From the NCBI GenBank assembly GCA_013359125.1, contig JABWCR010000002.1:114616-178615 (forward strand): a stretch of DNA of 64,000 bases, written 5' to 3'. The translations under genes and the position numbers were made by a program. Below, one piece after another: positions 46,089-54,666 of this stretch. The DNA is from Armatimonadota bacterium (GTDB taxonomy: Bacteria > Armatimonadota > Fimbriimonadia > Fimbriimonadales > GBS-DC). Numbering within the stretch: position 1 is the first letter of the stretch; each line of letters begins with the position of its first letter. The notes below the pieces were generated by a model that saw only the letters and a list, made by a program, of their open reading frames with translations, was not told the origin of the DNA and searched no databases.

Positions 46089-47429
46089 ATGAGAAAGAGA
46101 CCTGGCCACCACGGCGCAGCAACGATGGAACCCGATCCCGGCGCGCGCCGACCTGTAAACCCGAACGAGCCGAGCTTCGCCAGCCTGAACGCGCTCCCCA
46201 GCGACGAAATTCTGGCGCTGGCGGCCAAAACCGGTGTCCCCACCGACCTGAGCGACAAGAGCGAGATTATCTATCGCCTGCTGTCCGCCCAAAGCGTCGA
46301 TTCCGGCACCGAGTACACCTGGGGCATTCTAGAGATCATGCCGGACGGATGGGGCTTCCTCCGTAGGCATCCAAATTGGAACCCATCGCCGGAAGACGTC
46401 TACGTCAGCCAGTCGCAGATCAAACGATTCGGCCTGAGAACCGGCGATCTCGTTTTCGGCGCGGCAAGACCCCCCAAAGACGGCGAGAAGTACTACGGCC
46501 TGCTAAGGGTCGAAGCCATCGAAGGCATCGAAGCCGAGAAGATGCGCAATCGCCGCGACTTTGATCAGCTCACGCCGCTCTTTCCAATAGAGAGATTCAA
46601 GATGGAGACCAATCCCGACAACGTCGCCGGCCGCATAATCGATATCGTGGCCCCGATAGGGAAGGGACAACGGGCGCTCATCGTCGCTCCGCCAAAAGCG
46701 GGCAAAACGACCCTGCTGCAGGTAACGGCCAACAGCATCACGGCCAACCATCCCGATGTCGTGCTCATCGTCCTCTTGGTCGACGAAAGACCCGAAGAGG
46801 TTACCGAAATGCGCCGCTCCGTCAAAGGCACCGTCATCAGTTCCACCTTCGACGAGCCGCCGGAAAACCACATGCGCGTATCCGATCTGACCCTGGAACG
46901 GGCAAAACGCTTGGTCGAAGTCGGCAAGGACGTCGTGATACTGCTGGACAGCCTGACGCGCTTTGGCCGAGCCTCCAACCTGACCACGACGCCCAGCGGA
47001 CGCACGCTCTCGGGCGGGCTCGATCCTTCCGCGCTCTACCGACCCAAGCGCTTCTTCGGCGCCGCGCGCAACATCGAAGAAGGCGGCAGCCTGACCGTCA
47101 TCGCAACCGGACTGATCGAAACCGGCTCCCGAATGGACGAGATGATCTTCGAAGAGTTCAAAGGCACAGGCAATATGGAACTGGTGCTCAGCCGCGAACT
47201 GGCCGACCGCCGAATCTATCCCGCCATCGATGTCAAACGCAGCGGCACGCGGCACGAGGAGCGGCTGTACGATTCGGAATCGCTCAAGGGAATCTGGCAA
47301 CTTCGCCGACTTTTGGCGAACCAGGACGACCCTGTACAAGCCACCGAACAACTCATCCGGCTTCTGCAGCGCACCAAATCGAACGACGAGTTCATCCAAG
47401 AAGTCGTAGAACGCACACGCTCGATGTAG
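46089..47429 (+). CDS. rho: Transcription termination factor Rho
   Basis: 446 residues, hexameric RNA helicase. The N-terminal helical domain is followed by the cold-shock primary RNA site ([16 protein letters not shown], about 78-93), P-loop [11 protein letters not shown] (200-210), catalytic [11 protein letters not shown] (231-241), and [16 protein letters not shown]. Atypical: the stretch after LLDSLTR is FGRASN (292-297) where most Rho have LARAYN, and the following Q-loop is LTTTPSGR instead of TVVP-SGK. The start ATG overlaps a 9-codon frame and has AAGGAA upstream. 16 bases before the nuclease-domain gene. Confidence 0.95.
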   Translation: MRKRPGHHGAATMEPDPGARRPVNPNEPSFASLNALPSDEILALAAKTGVPTDLSDKSEIIYRLLSAQSVDSGTEYTWGILEIMPDGWGFLRRHPNWNPSPEDVYVSQSQIKRFGLRTGDLVFGAARPPKDGEKYYGLLRVEAIEGIEAEKMRNRRDFDQLTPLFPIERFKMETNPDNVAGRIIDIVAPIGKGQRALIVAPPKAGKTTLLQVTANSITANHPDVVLIVLLVDERPEEVTEMRRSVKGTVISSTFDEPPENHMRVSDLTLERAKRLVEVGKDVVILLDSLTRFGRASNLTTTPSGRTLSGGLDPSALYRPKRFFGAARNIEEGGSLTVIATGLIETGSRMDEMIFEEFKGTGNMELVLSRELADRRIYPAIDVKRSGTRHEERLYDSESLKGIWQLRRLLANQDDPVQATEQLIRLLQRTKSNDEFIQEVVERTRSM

Positions 47430-47445
47430 CGTACGGAGACTATCC

Positions 47446-48027
47446 ATGTCAGAGCGCGAATGGGACGAAGAAGGGAAGTTTGATCCCGAAGACCTCAAGA
47501 TTCCCAGCCAAGACGAACTGATGTCAATGCCCTTCTTGCCGGACGAGGGCGAGACGGGCGAAGGCGCCGAAGTGCCAGAAATGGAGGACGAAAAGCGATT
47601 CTCCTCCGGCAAAGAGGTCGAAGTCAAAGTCGTCGGCGTCTTCGAACACGCAGAGCCGGCAGGCGCGCCCCATACCTTCGTCGTCCTGCGCGACCACAAA
47701 GGCCGACAAGTGCCCATCTCTATCGGTCGCACCGAAGCCTACGCCATCTCGCTCGGCCTCAGCGGCGAAGCCTCCGAGCGCCCGCTGACGCACGACCTTC
47801 TGCGCAACATCTTGGAGCGGTTAGACGTCAACATCGACCGCATCGTCGTGGACGACCTGTGGCGAGATACGTTCTACGCGAAGATCTATCTCGTCGTCGA
47901 GGGCGAAGAAATCGAAATCGATTCCCGCCCCAGCGACGCCATAGCCCTGGCCATCCGCTTCCGATGCCCGATCTATATGTCGGACGATGTGATCGCCTCG
48001 ATACAGCGCTCCTCCAATCCCGAGTAG
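47446..48027 (+). CDS. Bifunctional nuclease (BFN/DUF151) domain protein
   Basis: 193 residues. An acidic N-terminal extension (about 1-55) precedes the BFN domain (about 58-190) with VVLRDHKGRQVPISIGRTEAYAI, LTHDLLRNIL, FYAKIYLVVEGEEIEIDSRPSDAIALAIRFRCPIY. The SRPSDAIALA motif is diagnostic. Known members have been reported as nucleases or stress proteins; activity here is unproven. Likely in operon with rho. Confidence 0.9.
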   Translation: MSEREWDEEGKFDPEDLKIPSQDELMSMPFLPDEGETGEGAEVPEMEDEKRFSSGKEVEVKVVGVFEHAEPAGAPHTFVVLRDHKGRQVPISIGRTEAYAISLGLSGEASERPLTHDLLRNILERLDVNIDRIVVDDLWRDTFYAKIYLVVEGEEIEIDSRPSDAIALAIRFRCPIYMSDDVIASIQRSSNPE

Positions 48028-48073
48028 ATAACATAATGCATCTTATCGGACACCCTGAGTAAGACGAAGCGCG

Positions 48074-48715
48074 ATGCTGTTCTACCTGCTCGCGCCCTTC
48101 TTCAAACTCCTCTTCGGTATCGGCTTTCGCTTTCCGCTCCTCTGCTGGATCGTCATCAAGAACCGGCAGCGCGTCCCAAAGAGTGGCGGACTGCTCGTCA
48201 TTGCCAACCACATCAGCATCGCCGACCCGCCGCTCCTTTGGTATGCACTGCCGCGCTACGCTTGGTGGGTCGGTCGCCACGACATCCAGAATATTCCTTT
48301 CGTCTCCACGATTGCGCGAATAGGGCGCATGATCCCGGTCAAACAACGGCAAGCCGACCGAAAAGCGCTGATGGACTCGGCAGCGCAGATCGAAGCAGGC
48401 AGCGCCGTCGTTATCTTCCCAGAAGGAGAGGTCAGTCCTAACGGCAAAATTCAACCCTTTCTGCCGGGAGTTTCTCTTATCGTCCGCAAGACTCGCTGCC
48501 GCGTCCTGCCGGTCGGCCTCCTTAACACCGATCGGATTGCTCCTCACGGAAAACTTTTCCCGCGGCCCGGCTTCTGCCGCCTTATCGTTCGATTTGGCGA
48601 GCCGATCTGTTTTGACGACATCTTGGACGCGCCGGACGCCTCAGAGCAGATAGTCAAGAGGATGCAGGACGCCGTTGCCGAACTGACCGGCCAAGCGATC
48701 GATGATTCGCATTAG
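48074..48715 (+). CDS. plsC: 1-acyl-sn-glycerol-3-phosphate acyltransferase
   Basis: 213 residues. Makes phosphatidic acid. Catalytic NHISIAD (about 39-45, NHxxxxD) and FPEGEVSPNGKIQPFLPG (about 116-133, EGT-type motif with E-V replacing T). N-terminal hydrophobic anchor. Overlaps the following membrane-protein gene by 14 bases. Confidence 0.9.
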   Translation: MLFYLLAPFFKLLFGIGFRFPLLCWIVIKNRQRVPKSGGLLVIANHISIADPPLLWYALPRYAWWVGRHDIQNIPFVSTIARIGRMIPVKQRQADRKALMDSAAQIEAGSAVVIFPEGEVSPNGKIQPFLPGVSLIVRKTRCRVLPVGLLNTDRIAPHGKLFPRPGFCRLIVRFGEPICFDDILDAPDASEQIVKRMQDAVAELTGQAIDDSH

Positions 48716-50198
48716 TCCAAGCCTGATTCTCCTTCTTGTCTGGGCGGTTTTTCATGGTCGGCTCTTCTTGGGCGAACTCTATTGGGGCGACATCGGCATC
48801 TATTTCTATCCGCTCTACAAGGTCATCGCCGAACACCTTCACAGCGGCCGCCTGCCGGCATGGGATCCTTATCTATCACAGCCGATCATCGGCAACCCTC
48901 AAGCCAGCGTCTTCTATCCGACCTCTCTGTTGCTCTGGCTCTTTCCTATCGAGCGAGCGCTTTCGATTTCAACGGCGCTCCATCTGCTGCTGACGGGCTT
49001 TGGGATGCTTTGTCTTCTGCAACGATTAGTGGGCGATCGGTGGGCGGCCCTGCTGGGCGCTTGCGCCTGGATGGGCTGCACGGCTTTGATCGCTCGAGCC
49101 CAGTTCCCGCCCATGTTGGCCTCTCTCTGTTGGATGCCTTGGTGCGCCTTCGGCGTGCTGGTCTGTGCAGGCGAGAGACCAACAAAGGGGGCATTGATCT
49201 TTGGCGCAGCCTTCGCCATGGCTATCTTGGCGGCCCATCCGCAAGCCGCCTACCTGACGGGCATCGCCTCGCTCCTCTGCGCTCTCGTCTGGCTAAAAGA
49301 GAAGAAAGCCTGGTCGGCATTCGCACTGGGAACTGTCTTGGCCATTGGCCTCAGCGCGATCTACTGGCTCCCAATGGCGCTCAACCTGCCCGAAATCGCC
49401 CGCAACGACCTCTCCTTGGCCAAAGCCAATCGCTTTCGCGCTGACTTCCTGCAACTCCTCAACCCATGGCTCCCATGGCTGTACGGACACCCAGGCGCCG
49501 AATACCGAGGTCCCGGCAACTATTGGGAAACCGCTTGCTTCGTAGGCCTCGCGCCCGGTCTGTTGGCGTTTTGGGCCGGCAAAAAACGATGGGCGCTTTT
49601 CCTTTTCGTCGCGCTCTGCCTCTGGATCAGCCTGGGACGGGCCGGCGGCCTTTTCTCAATCCTCTACTACGCTTTGCCCGGCCTCAAATATTTTCACGAT
49701 CCCGCGCGATTCATGATCCTCGCCGCATTCTTCCTGACGATCCTAAGCGCCTATGGATGGACCAACCGTCCAAAAGTCGCCCCTGCATGGTTGCTCTGGA
49801 TCGCTTTCATCATCCCTCAAACAATCGTAATCTGGGCCGCGATGCCCCTCCAACCTCTCGGCGCATGGCAAAAAGCGCTCGCAACGGTCGAGCCCGCCCT
49901 CGAAAACCCTGGCTACAGCCCGTGGAAAGAGCACATCAGCTACCGTCGATACAACAATCGGCCAAACGCCATCGCCGAACTGATAGAAACCGGCGTGCCT
50001 AACACGCCAGCCATCTACCGCCGCAAAATCGACGAGCCTTACGAGCCCGCGCCCCAAAAAGCCTGGAAAGACAAATCCCGACCGCCGCATCCCGGATTCG
50101 CCCCTTCGGGCGAGTTTCGACCGCCGGGCCTCACAATCGCCGCCTGGATAACTCTTTTCAGCCTACTGGTCGCGCTTTACGCCTGGCGCAAAGCCTGA
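48702..50198 (+). CDS. YfhO-like multi-spanning membrane protein
   Basis: 498 residues with about 11 transmembrane helices. N-terminal ELYWGDIGIYFYPLYKVI and AWDPYLSQPIIGNPQASVFYP (about 48-68) are typical of the YfhO / GT-C-like family, including the acidic WGDI motif and the GNP loop. Inferred to act in lipid-linked glycosyl transfer at the membrane. Shorter than the usual ~800. Overlaps plsC at the start and the convergent PLP gene by 22 bases at the end. Confidence 0.78.
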   Translation: MIRISPSLILLLVWAVFHGRLFLGELYWGDIGIYFYPLYKVIAEHLHSGRLPAWDPYLSQPIIGNPQASVFYPTSLLLWLFPIERALSISTALHLLLTGFGMLCLLQRLVGDRWAALLGACAWMGCTALIARAQFPPMLASLCWMPWCAFGVLVCAGERPTKGALIFGAAFAMAILAAHPQAAYLTGIASLLCALVWLKEKKAWSAFALGTVLAIGLSAIYWLPMALNLPEIARNDLSLAKANRFRADFLQLLNPWLPWLYGHPGAEYRGPGNYWETACFVGLAPGLLAFWAGKKRWALFLFVALCLWISLGRAGGLFSILYYALPGLKYFHDPARFMILAAFFLTILSAYGWTNRPKVAPAWLLWIAFIIPQTIVIWAAMPLQPLGAWQKALATVEPALENPGYSPWKEHISYRRYNNRPNAIAELIETGVPNTPAIYRRKIDEPYEPAPQKAWKDKSRPPHPGFAPSGEFRPPGLTIAAWITLFSLLVALYAWRKA

Positions 50199-51334
50199 TC
50201 CAAATCCTCGATCAGGTCGTCCGCATGCTCCAACCCGACAGAAAGCCGCACCAAATTCGGCGTCAAACCGCGCGCTGCCTTCTCTTCGTCGCTCATCGAA
50301 CTGTGCGACATCGAGTTCGGATAGCCGATCAAGGATTCGACCCCGCCCAGGCTCGAGCCCAACTGAAATATTTTGGTCGACTCGGCAAACCGTTTGGTCG
50401 CTTCGTAACCGCCCTTAACCTTGACCGACACCATCCCGCTAAACCCGCGCATTTGGCTTTTTGCCAGCTCGTAGTTGGGCGAGTCGCTGAAGCCGGGATA
50501 GTAAGTCGCCTCCACCTTCGGATGCTCGCGCAAAAACGCGGCGACCGCAGCCCCGTTCCGCTCGTGCTCGCGCATCCTCACGCTCAGCGTCCTCATGCCG
50601 CGCAACAGCAGAAAGCAATCAAAAGCAGACGGAACAGCGCCGCCGACGGCTTGTTGATCCCACAGCGGATCAAAAAGATCCTGCCGATTAAATGCCACCG
50701 CGCCGCCGATCAAATCGCTATGCCCTCCCAAATACTTAGTAGCGCTGTGCACCACAATGTCAACCCCTAAGTCCAAGGGATTCTGAAAATAGGGCGATGC
50801 AAAGGTGTTGTCGACAGCGACCAGGGCTCCGTGCCGATGTCCGACCTCGGCCAGCGCGGCCAAATCCAGCACCTGGTTTAGCGGGTTGGTCGGACTCTCT
50901 AGCCACAGTAGCTTTGTGTTCGGTCTAAAAGCAGCCGTAGCGTCCTCTATCGTCTCGCAGGGCGCATAGGTCGTCTCGATCCCCCGTTGCTTGCCAAACA
51001 GGTTGAACAACGAGTGGGTGCCGGCATAGAGGTCTTGCACACAGACGATGTGATCGCCCGGAGACAATAATCCCAAAACCGCCGTAGAAGCCGCCATGCC
51101 CGAGGAAAACAAAAAACAGAACTGGCCGTTCTCTAACGACGCCAAGCACGCCTCCGCCGCGGCGCGAGTCGGATTGGCCACCCGAGAGTAGCCGTATCCA
51201 TCGGTCTGCTCGATCGATTTTCGCTTAAAAGTCGACGACACGTGTATCGGCTGCACGATGGCGCCGGTCGCTGGATCAGGATCCTGCCCAACCCGGATCG
51301 CCTTGGTTTCAAATCGCAATGGGCCCTCCAACAT
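50177..51334 (-). CDS. Cystathionine gamma-synthase / gamma-lyase
   Basis: 385 residues, standard family length. PLP lysine K200 (HSATKYLGGHSD), FSSGMAAS (77-84), DLYAGTH, ESPTNP, and C-terminal LGGVESLIGYPNSMSHSSM. Converts O-acyl-homoserine plus cysteine to cystathionine, or the reverse; the SMSHSSM region resembles lyase/synthase hybrids in other bacteria. Paralogue of 13329-14630. Confidence 0.92.
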   Translation of the reverse strand: MLEGPLRFETKAIRVGQDPDPATGAIVQPIHVSSTFKRKSIEQTDGYGYSRVANPTRAAAEACLASLENGQFCFLFSSGMAASTAVLGLLSPGDHIVCVQDLYAGTHSLFNLFGKQRGIETTYAPCETIEDATAAFRPNTKLLWLESPTNPLNQVLDLAALAEVGHRHGALVAVDNTFASPYFQNPLDLGVDIVVHSATKYLGGHSDLIGGAVAFNRQDLFDPLWDQQAVGGAVPSAFDCFLLLRGMRTLSVRMREHERNGAAVAAFLREHPKVEATYYPGFSDSPNYELAKSQMRGFSGMVSVKVKGGYEATKRFAESTKIFQLGSSLGGVESLIGYPNSMSHSSMSDEEKAARGLTPNLVRLSVGLEHADDLIEDLDQALRQA

Positions 51335-51347
51335 TTACCAGTTTGCA

Positions 51348-51353
51348 ATTATA
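51348..51353 (-). promoter_or_regulatory. -10 box (TATAAT) of the cystathionine enzyme
   Basis: Minus-strand GCGGTATAAT lies 13 bases before ATG 51334; leader about 6 bases without SD. No room for a SAM riboswitch downstream of it. Confidence 0.55.
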
Positions 51354-51429
51354 CCGCCGGTCTTTACCCTTGCCATCTCGCCCGCCGACGCCAATAATCA
51401 AGAAGAATCCCATAGGAGACGCCCTATCC

Positions 51430-51804
51430 ATGATCACTGCGCTGGTAGTTGACGATGAACCGATGTTGACCGACCTGGTCAAGAGCGTCCTAGAAGACGC
51501 CGGTTGCACGGTGCACTGCGCGGCCAACGGCGTCGAGGCGCTCCAAATAATGGCTCAAGGCCCGGTGGACATTCTGTTGACCGACGTTCACATGCCGCAG
51601 ATGAGCGGATTTGAGCTCATCAACCGCGTCCGAAGCCAGCATCCCAATGTCGTCATCGTTGTTATGGACAGTTACCCGGATAGTTTTACCGATTCGTTCT
51701 CAATGGAGGGCGTGCGCCAGATCGTCTCAAAACCGTTCGAACTGGAGACGATCCGTCAAGTCGTACTAGAAATGCCGCAAGGAAGCTGGCAGAAAGCCGC
51801 TTAA
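51430..51804 (+). CDS. Single-domain response regulator receiver
   Basis: 124 residues, CheY/Spo0F-like with no output domain. Acidic pocket DDE (8-10), phospho-acceptor D52 (LLTDVHMPQMSG), K in VSKPFE (about 104). Position 79 region is VVMDSYPD. Start MITALVVDDE chosen; the open frame extends upstream without coding character. RBS AGGAG. First gene of the signalling island; 10 bases before the TonB receptor. Confidence 0.9.
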   Translation: MITALVVDDEPMLTDLVKSVLEDAGCTVHCAANGVEALQIMAQGPVDILLTDVHMPQMSGFELINRVRSQHPNVVIVVMDSYPDSFTDSFSMEGVRQIVSKPFELETIRQVVLEMPQGSWQKAA

Positions 51805-51814
51805 GGAGGACGCT

Positions 51815-53704
51815 ATGCGATACGTCGCTTGCTTCATCTTTGCTCTCGCCTGTCTTGTCGCCTACTCTCAAAGAACCAGCCACGGCGCCGAACTTCTCTT
51901 TGCCGACCCCAAGCAAGAGAGTTCCACAGCCACCCGAACCAGCCGCAAGATCAACGAATCCTTCACGACCGTCCGAATTATCTCTCGACAAGAGATTCGT
52001 CTGAGCGGCGCGCTGACCGCTCAAGAAGCGATTGAGCGAACGATCCCAGACATTGAGGGAATCGAAGGCGCCGTTTCTCGCTACGTCTCCAGCCGTGGCG
52101 CCAACGCAGCGGTCGAGTTCAACGAGCGAACCCTGATGCTCCTGGACGGCTGCCCGCTCAACTCGGCCTCGATCGGACATGTGATGCTAGCGGGCATCCC
52201 CATCCATCACATCGATCGCATAGAAGTTGCGTTTGGTCCAGGCTCTGCCGTTTATGGCCCCAATGCTTTCGCCGGCGTTATCAACATTGTAACCCGTACG
52301 CCCGAACAAATCGAGCGCGAGGCTTCGGGCGGATTTGCATCGCGGGACGGCGCCACCGCGCACTTGAGCATGCTGATGCCGTTCGCCAACGGCAGCTTGA
52401 TGGCCGGCGGGTCGTTCTTCCGCGATCCGGGCAGCAACCGAGTTCTGAACAACGACACCAAAAGCAACGATTTTCACTTCGTCGCCCGATCGAAACACGG
52501 CAACAGCAACTGGACCGGACGGTACCAATACTTTAATATCGACCGCGGCAGCATCGGCACCGGCGCGGTCTTCGCTACGCCTAACGACCGTATGAGCCAG
52601 GTCATCCATGCCGTTCAATTGGGGCACGAAGCGCCCATGGGCGGTTGGACCGCTTCCACGCGCTTTCAAGGGTTGGTGTCCGATCTCGATCTGCTGCGCG
52701 AGCTTCCTCCCGGAAGCAACGTCTCGTTCTTAAGCCGAACGCACAGCTTCATCGGCGTTCTGGAACAGCTCTTTCAACGAAACACCCAGAATGCCCACAT
52801 CACAGCCGGAATCGAAGGCCGTCTAATGAGAGCGTCTGGCGGAGTCTTGCCGGACCGAACCAATACGAACGTTGCCGCGTTCATCCAGTCAGAGTATCGA
52901 TGGGGCTCGCTTCAGCCCGTATTGGGCGTGCGATTCGACTCCCACTCGATCTATGGCGGCGAATGGAGCCCGCGGGCCGGACTTGTTTTCAACGCTGGCC
53001 AAGGCACGTTCTTCCGATCCTCTTATGGCCGCTCGTTCAGAGCTCCCAACGCGAGCGAACTCTATAACCAGGGCTTCCCGATCTATACCATGCACCCGCA
53101 GTTCGGCCTGATCCAGCTCAACGTCTTTGGAAACATCGACCTAAGGCCAGAAATCATGGATGCGTTCGAGATCGGTTTCAATCACCAATCCAAGGACGGC
53201 TGGCACATCGATGTCGCGGCTTTTCAAAACGAAATGCGCGACCTGATCGATCTCACCGTGCGCTTCGACCCGAACAATCCCGACCCGACCAACTTCACCT
53301 ATAGCAACCTCGGAAGGGTTCGAGTTCAGGGCGCTGCTGCGACGGTCTCCCGCTATATCGGATCGGGCATTGACGCAAGTTTGGGCTGGTCCAGAGCGAT
53401 CGTTAAAGACATCGGGAATAACAGCGGCTACGGCAATTCCTCGCCCGATAGGGCCATCGCGCGCATCGCTTATCGAGGCGCCGGTCCGATCCATGGCCAG
53501 TTCACAGCCATCTTTCCGAGCGTCGCCGTCGGATCGGGAACTATCAGCGGTGTAGTTGCCCACCTCAACCTCGTCTGTAAAGTCGATCGACAGCACGAAC
53601 TGAATTTCCGAATCGACAACCTGTTCAACACGGCGAACATGATCGGCCCAGGCGTTTCAGGCGGCAGCCGGTCGCTCATGCTTCGGTTGGTGAGCCACTG
53701 GTGA
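51815..53704 (+). CDS. TonB-dependent outer-membrane receptor
   Basis: 629 residues; signal peptide MRYVACFIFALACLVAYSQ. Plug domain about 50-160 (VRIISRQEIRLSGALTAQEAIERTIPDI; VYGPNAFAGVINIVTR), barrel 170-629 ending LMLRLVSHW with terminal Trp. SD AAGGAGG. Substrate unknown. Its position between a response regulator and a periplasmic binding protein suggests a ligand uptake or sensing role in one pathway. Confidence 0.9.
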   Translation: MRYVACFIFALACLVAYSQRTSHGAELLFADPKQESSTATRTSRKINESFTTVRIISRQEIRLSGALTAQEAIERTIPDIEGIEGAVSRYVSSRGANAAVEFNERTLMLLDGCPLNSASIGHVMLAGIPIHHIDRIEVAFGPGSAVYGPNAFAGVINIVTRTPEQIEREASGGFASRDGATAHLSMLMPFANGSLMAGGSFFRDPGSNRVLNNDTKSNDFHFVARSKHGNSNWTGRYQYFNIDRGSIGTGAVFATPNDRMSQVIHAVQLGHEAPMGGWTASTRFQGLVSDLDLLRELPPGSNVSFLSRTHSFIGVLEQLFQRNTQNAHITAGIEGRLMRASGGVLPDRTNTNVAAFIQSEYRWGSLQPVLGVRFDSHSIYGGEWSPRAGLVFNAGQGTFFRSSYGRSFRAPNASELYNQGFPIYTMHPQFGLIQLNVFGNIDLRPEIMDAFEIGFNHQSKDGWHIDVAAFQNEMRDLIDLTVRFDPNNPDPTNFTYSNLGRVRVQGAAATVSRYIGSGIDASLGWSRAIVKDIGNNSGYGNSSPDRAIARIAYRGAGPIHGQFTAIFPSVAVGSGTISGVVAHLNLVCKVDRQHELNFRIDNLFNTANMIGPGVSGGSRSLMLRLVSHW

Positions 53705-54666
53705 TCGATACGTCCATGCATCGCATTGCGACTGTCATCTTGCTCTTGGGCGCGGCGGCGGGCTTCGGCCTGCGGTCCGCGCCCAAGAGCATCGTACAAG
53801 CCCTGATTCTAAAAAGCGGCGACGATGAAATCTACTCCATCGCCGAAAAGGCGCTCTCGCGCCGCCTGGCCGAACTGGGCTTTCGCGACAAGGTAAACGT
53901 TCGCTTGATCGGCTACACGCTCCAGCGCAACAACAACGATGCCGCTGCGATCAATCGCGCAAAGCCTGATGTTGTGCTGGCTATGGGCACCGATGCCGCG
54001 CTTGCGGCCAAGAACGCAGAAACGACCGCTCCGATGGTTTTCGCAATGGTGCTCGACCCCGTGGCTCTTGGCCTGGTCGAATCGATCGAGAAGCCCAATA
54101 GAAACGCGACCGGCGTCTCCCTGCAGGCGCCGCCCTTTAGACAGTTCCAGCTCCTTAGGGACATTCTGCCAGAAGCCAAAAAAATCGGAGCCCTCTACAA
54201 CCCTAACGACGCCACGTCCGCTCGTCTCATCGAAGCCGGTCGCCAGGACGCCGCAAAGCTAGGCTTCGAGCTAGTCTCTGCGACCGCCGAATCCAATGTC
54301 CAAGAGAGCTTATCCAAGTTGGGCGAGGTCGATGCTTTTTGGCTGATTCCAGACGTTACGGTCGCCGCCCCGACGCCCTATGCGGCAATCTTGGCCTGGT
54401 GCGACAAGATCAAAGCGCCGATTCTAGCGTTTGCCGAGACGTTTGTCAGACGAGGAAGCCTCTGCGCCATCGGCGTCCAGTTCGAAGACCAAGGCGCGCT
54501 CGCGGCCAAACAGTTGGCGCGCGTTCTTTCGGGCGAATCGCCTGCCGAACTGCCCGTGCTCAGACCGGAGAGGTTTCACGTCAGTTTTAACCTCAAGTCC
54601 GCTAAATCGCTCGGCGTCGCCATCCCCTCTTCCCTGCTCGATTTGGCCGATGAGGTCATAAAATGA
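53701..54666 (+). CDS. ABC-type periplasmic substrate-binding protein (DUF534 / TrpX-like), no transporter
   Basis: 321 residues of the ABC_sub_bind family: ALILKSGDDEIYSIA, KPDVVLAMGTDAALAAKN, TTAPMVFAMVLDP, NATGVSLQAPP, KKIGALYNPNDATS, FAETFVRRGSLCAIGVQFEDQG. The N-terminal hydrophobic helix serves as a signal or anchor. GTG start overlaps the TonB receptor's stop (GTGA); ATG 53716 is an alternative. No permease or ATPase genes nearby; the next gene, overlapping by 4 bases, is a kinase, so a sensory input role is inferred. Confidence 0.85.
   Translation: MIDTSMHRIATVILLLGAAAGFGLRSAPKSIVQALILKSGDDEIYSIAEKALSRRLAELGFRDKVNVRLIGYTLQRNNNDAAAINRAKPDVVLAMGTDAALAAKNAETTAPMVFAMVLDPVALGLVESIEKPNRNATGVSLQAPPFRQFQLLRDILPEAKKIGALYNPNDATSARLIEAGRQDAAKLGFELVSATAESNVQESLSKLGEVDAFWLIPDVTVAAPTPYAAILAWCDKIKAPILAFAETFVRRGSLCAIGVQFEDQGALAAKQLARVLSGESPAELPVLRPERFHVSFNLKSAKSLGVAIPSSLLDLADEVIK

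Noticed and set aside
51335..51429. SAM riboswitch before the cystathionine enzyme
   Set aside because: The -10 box leaves only about 6 bases of leader, and no S-box motifs are present.
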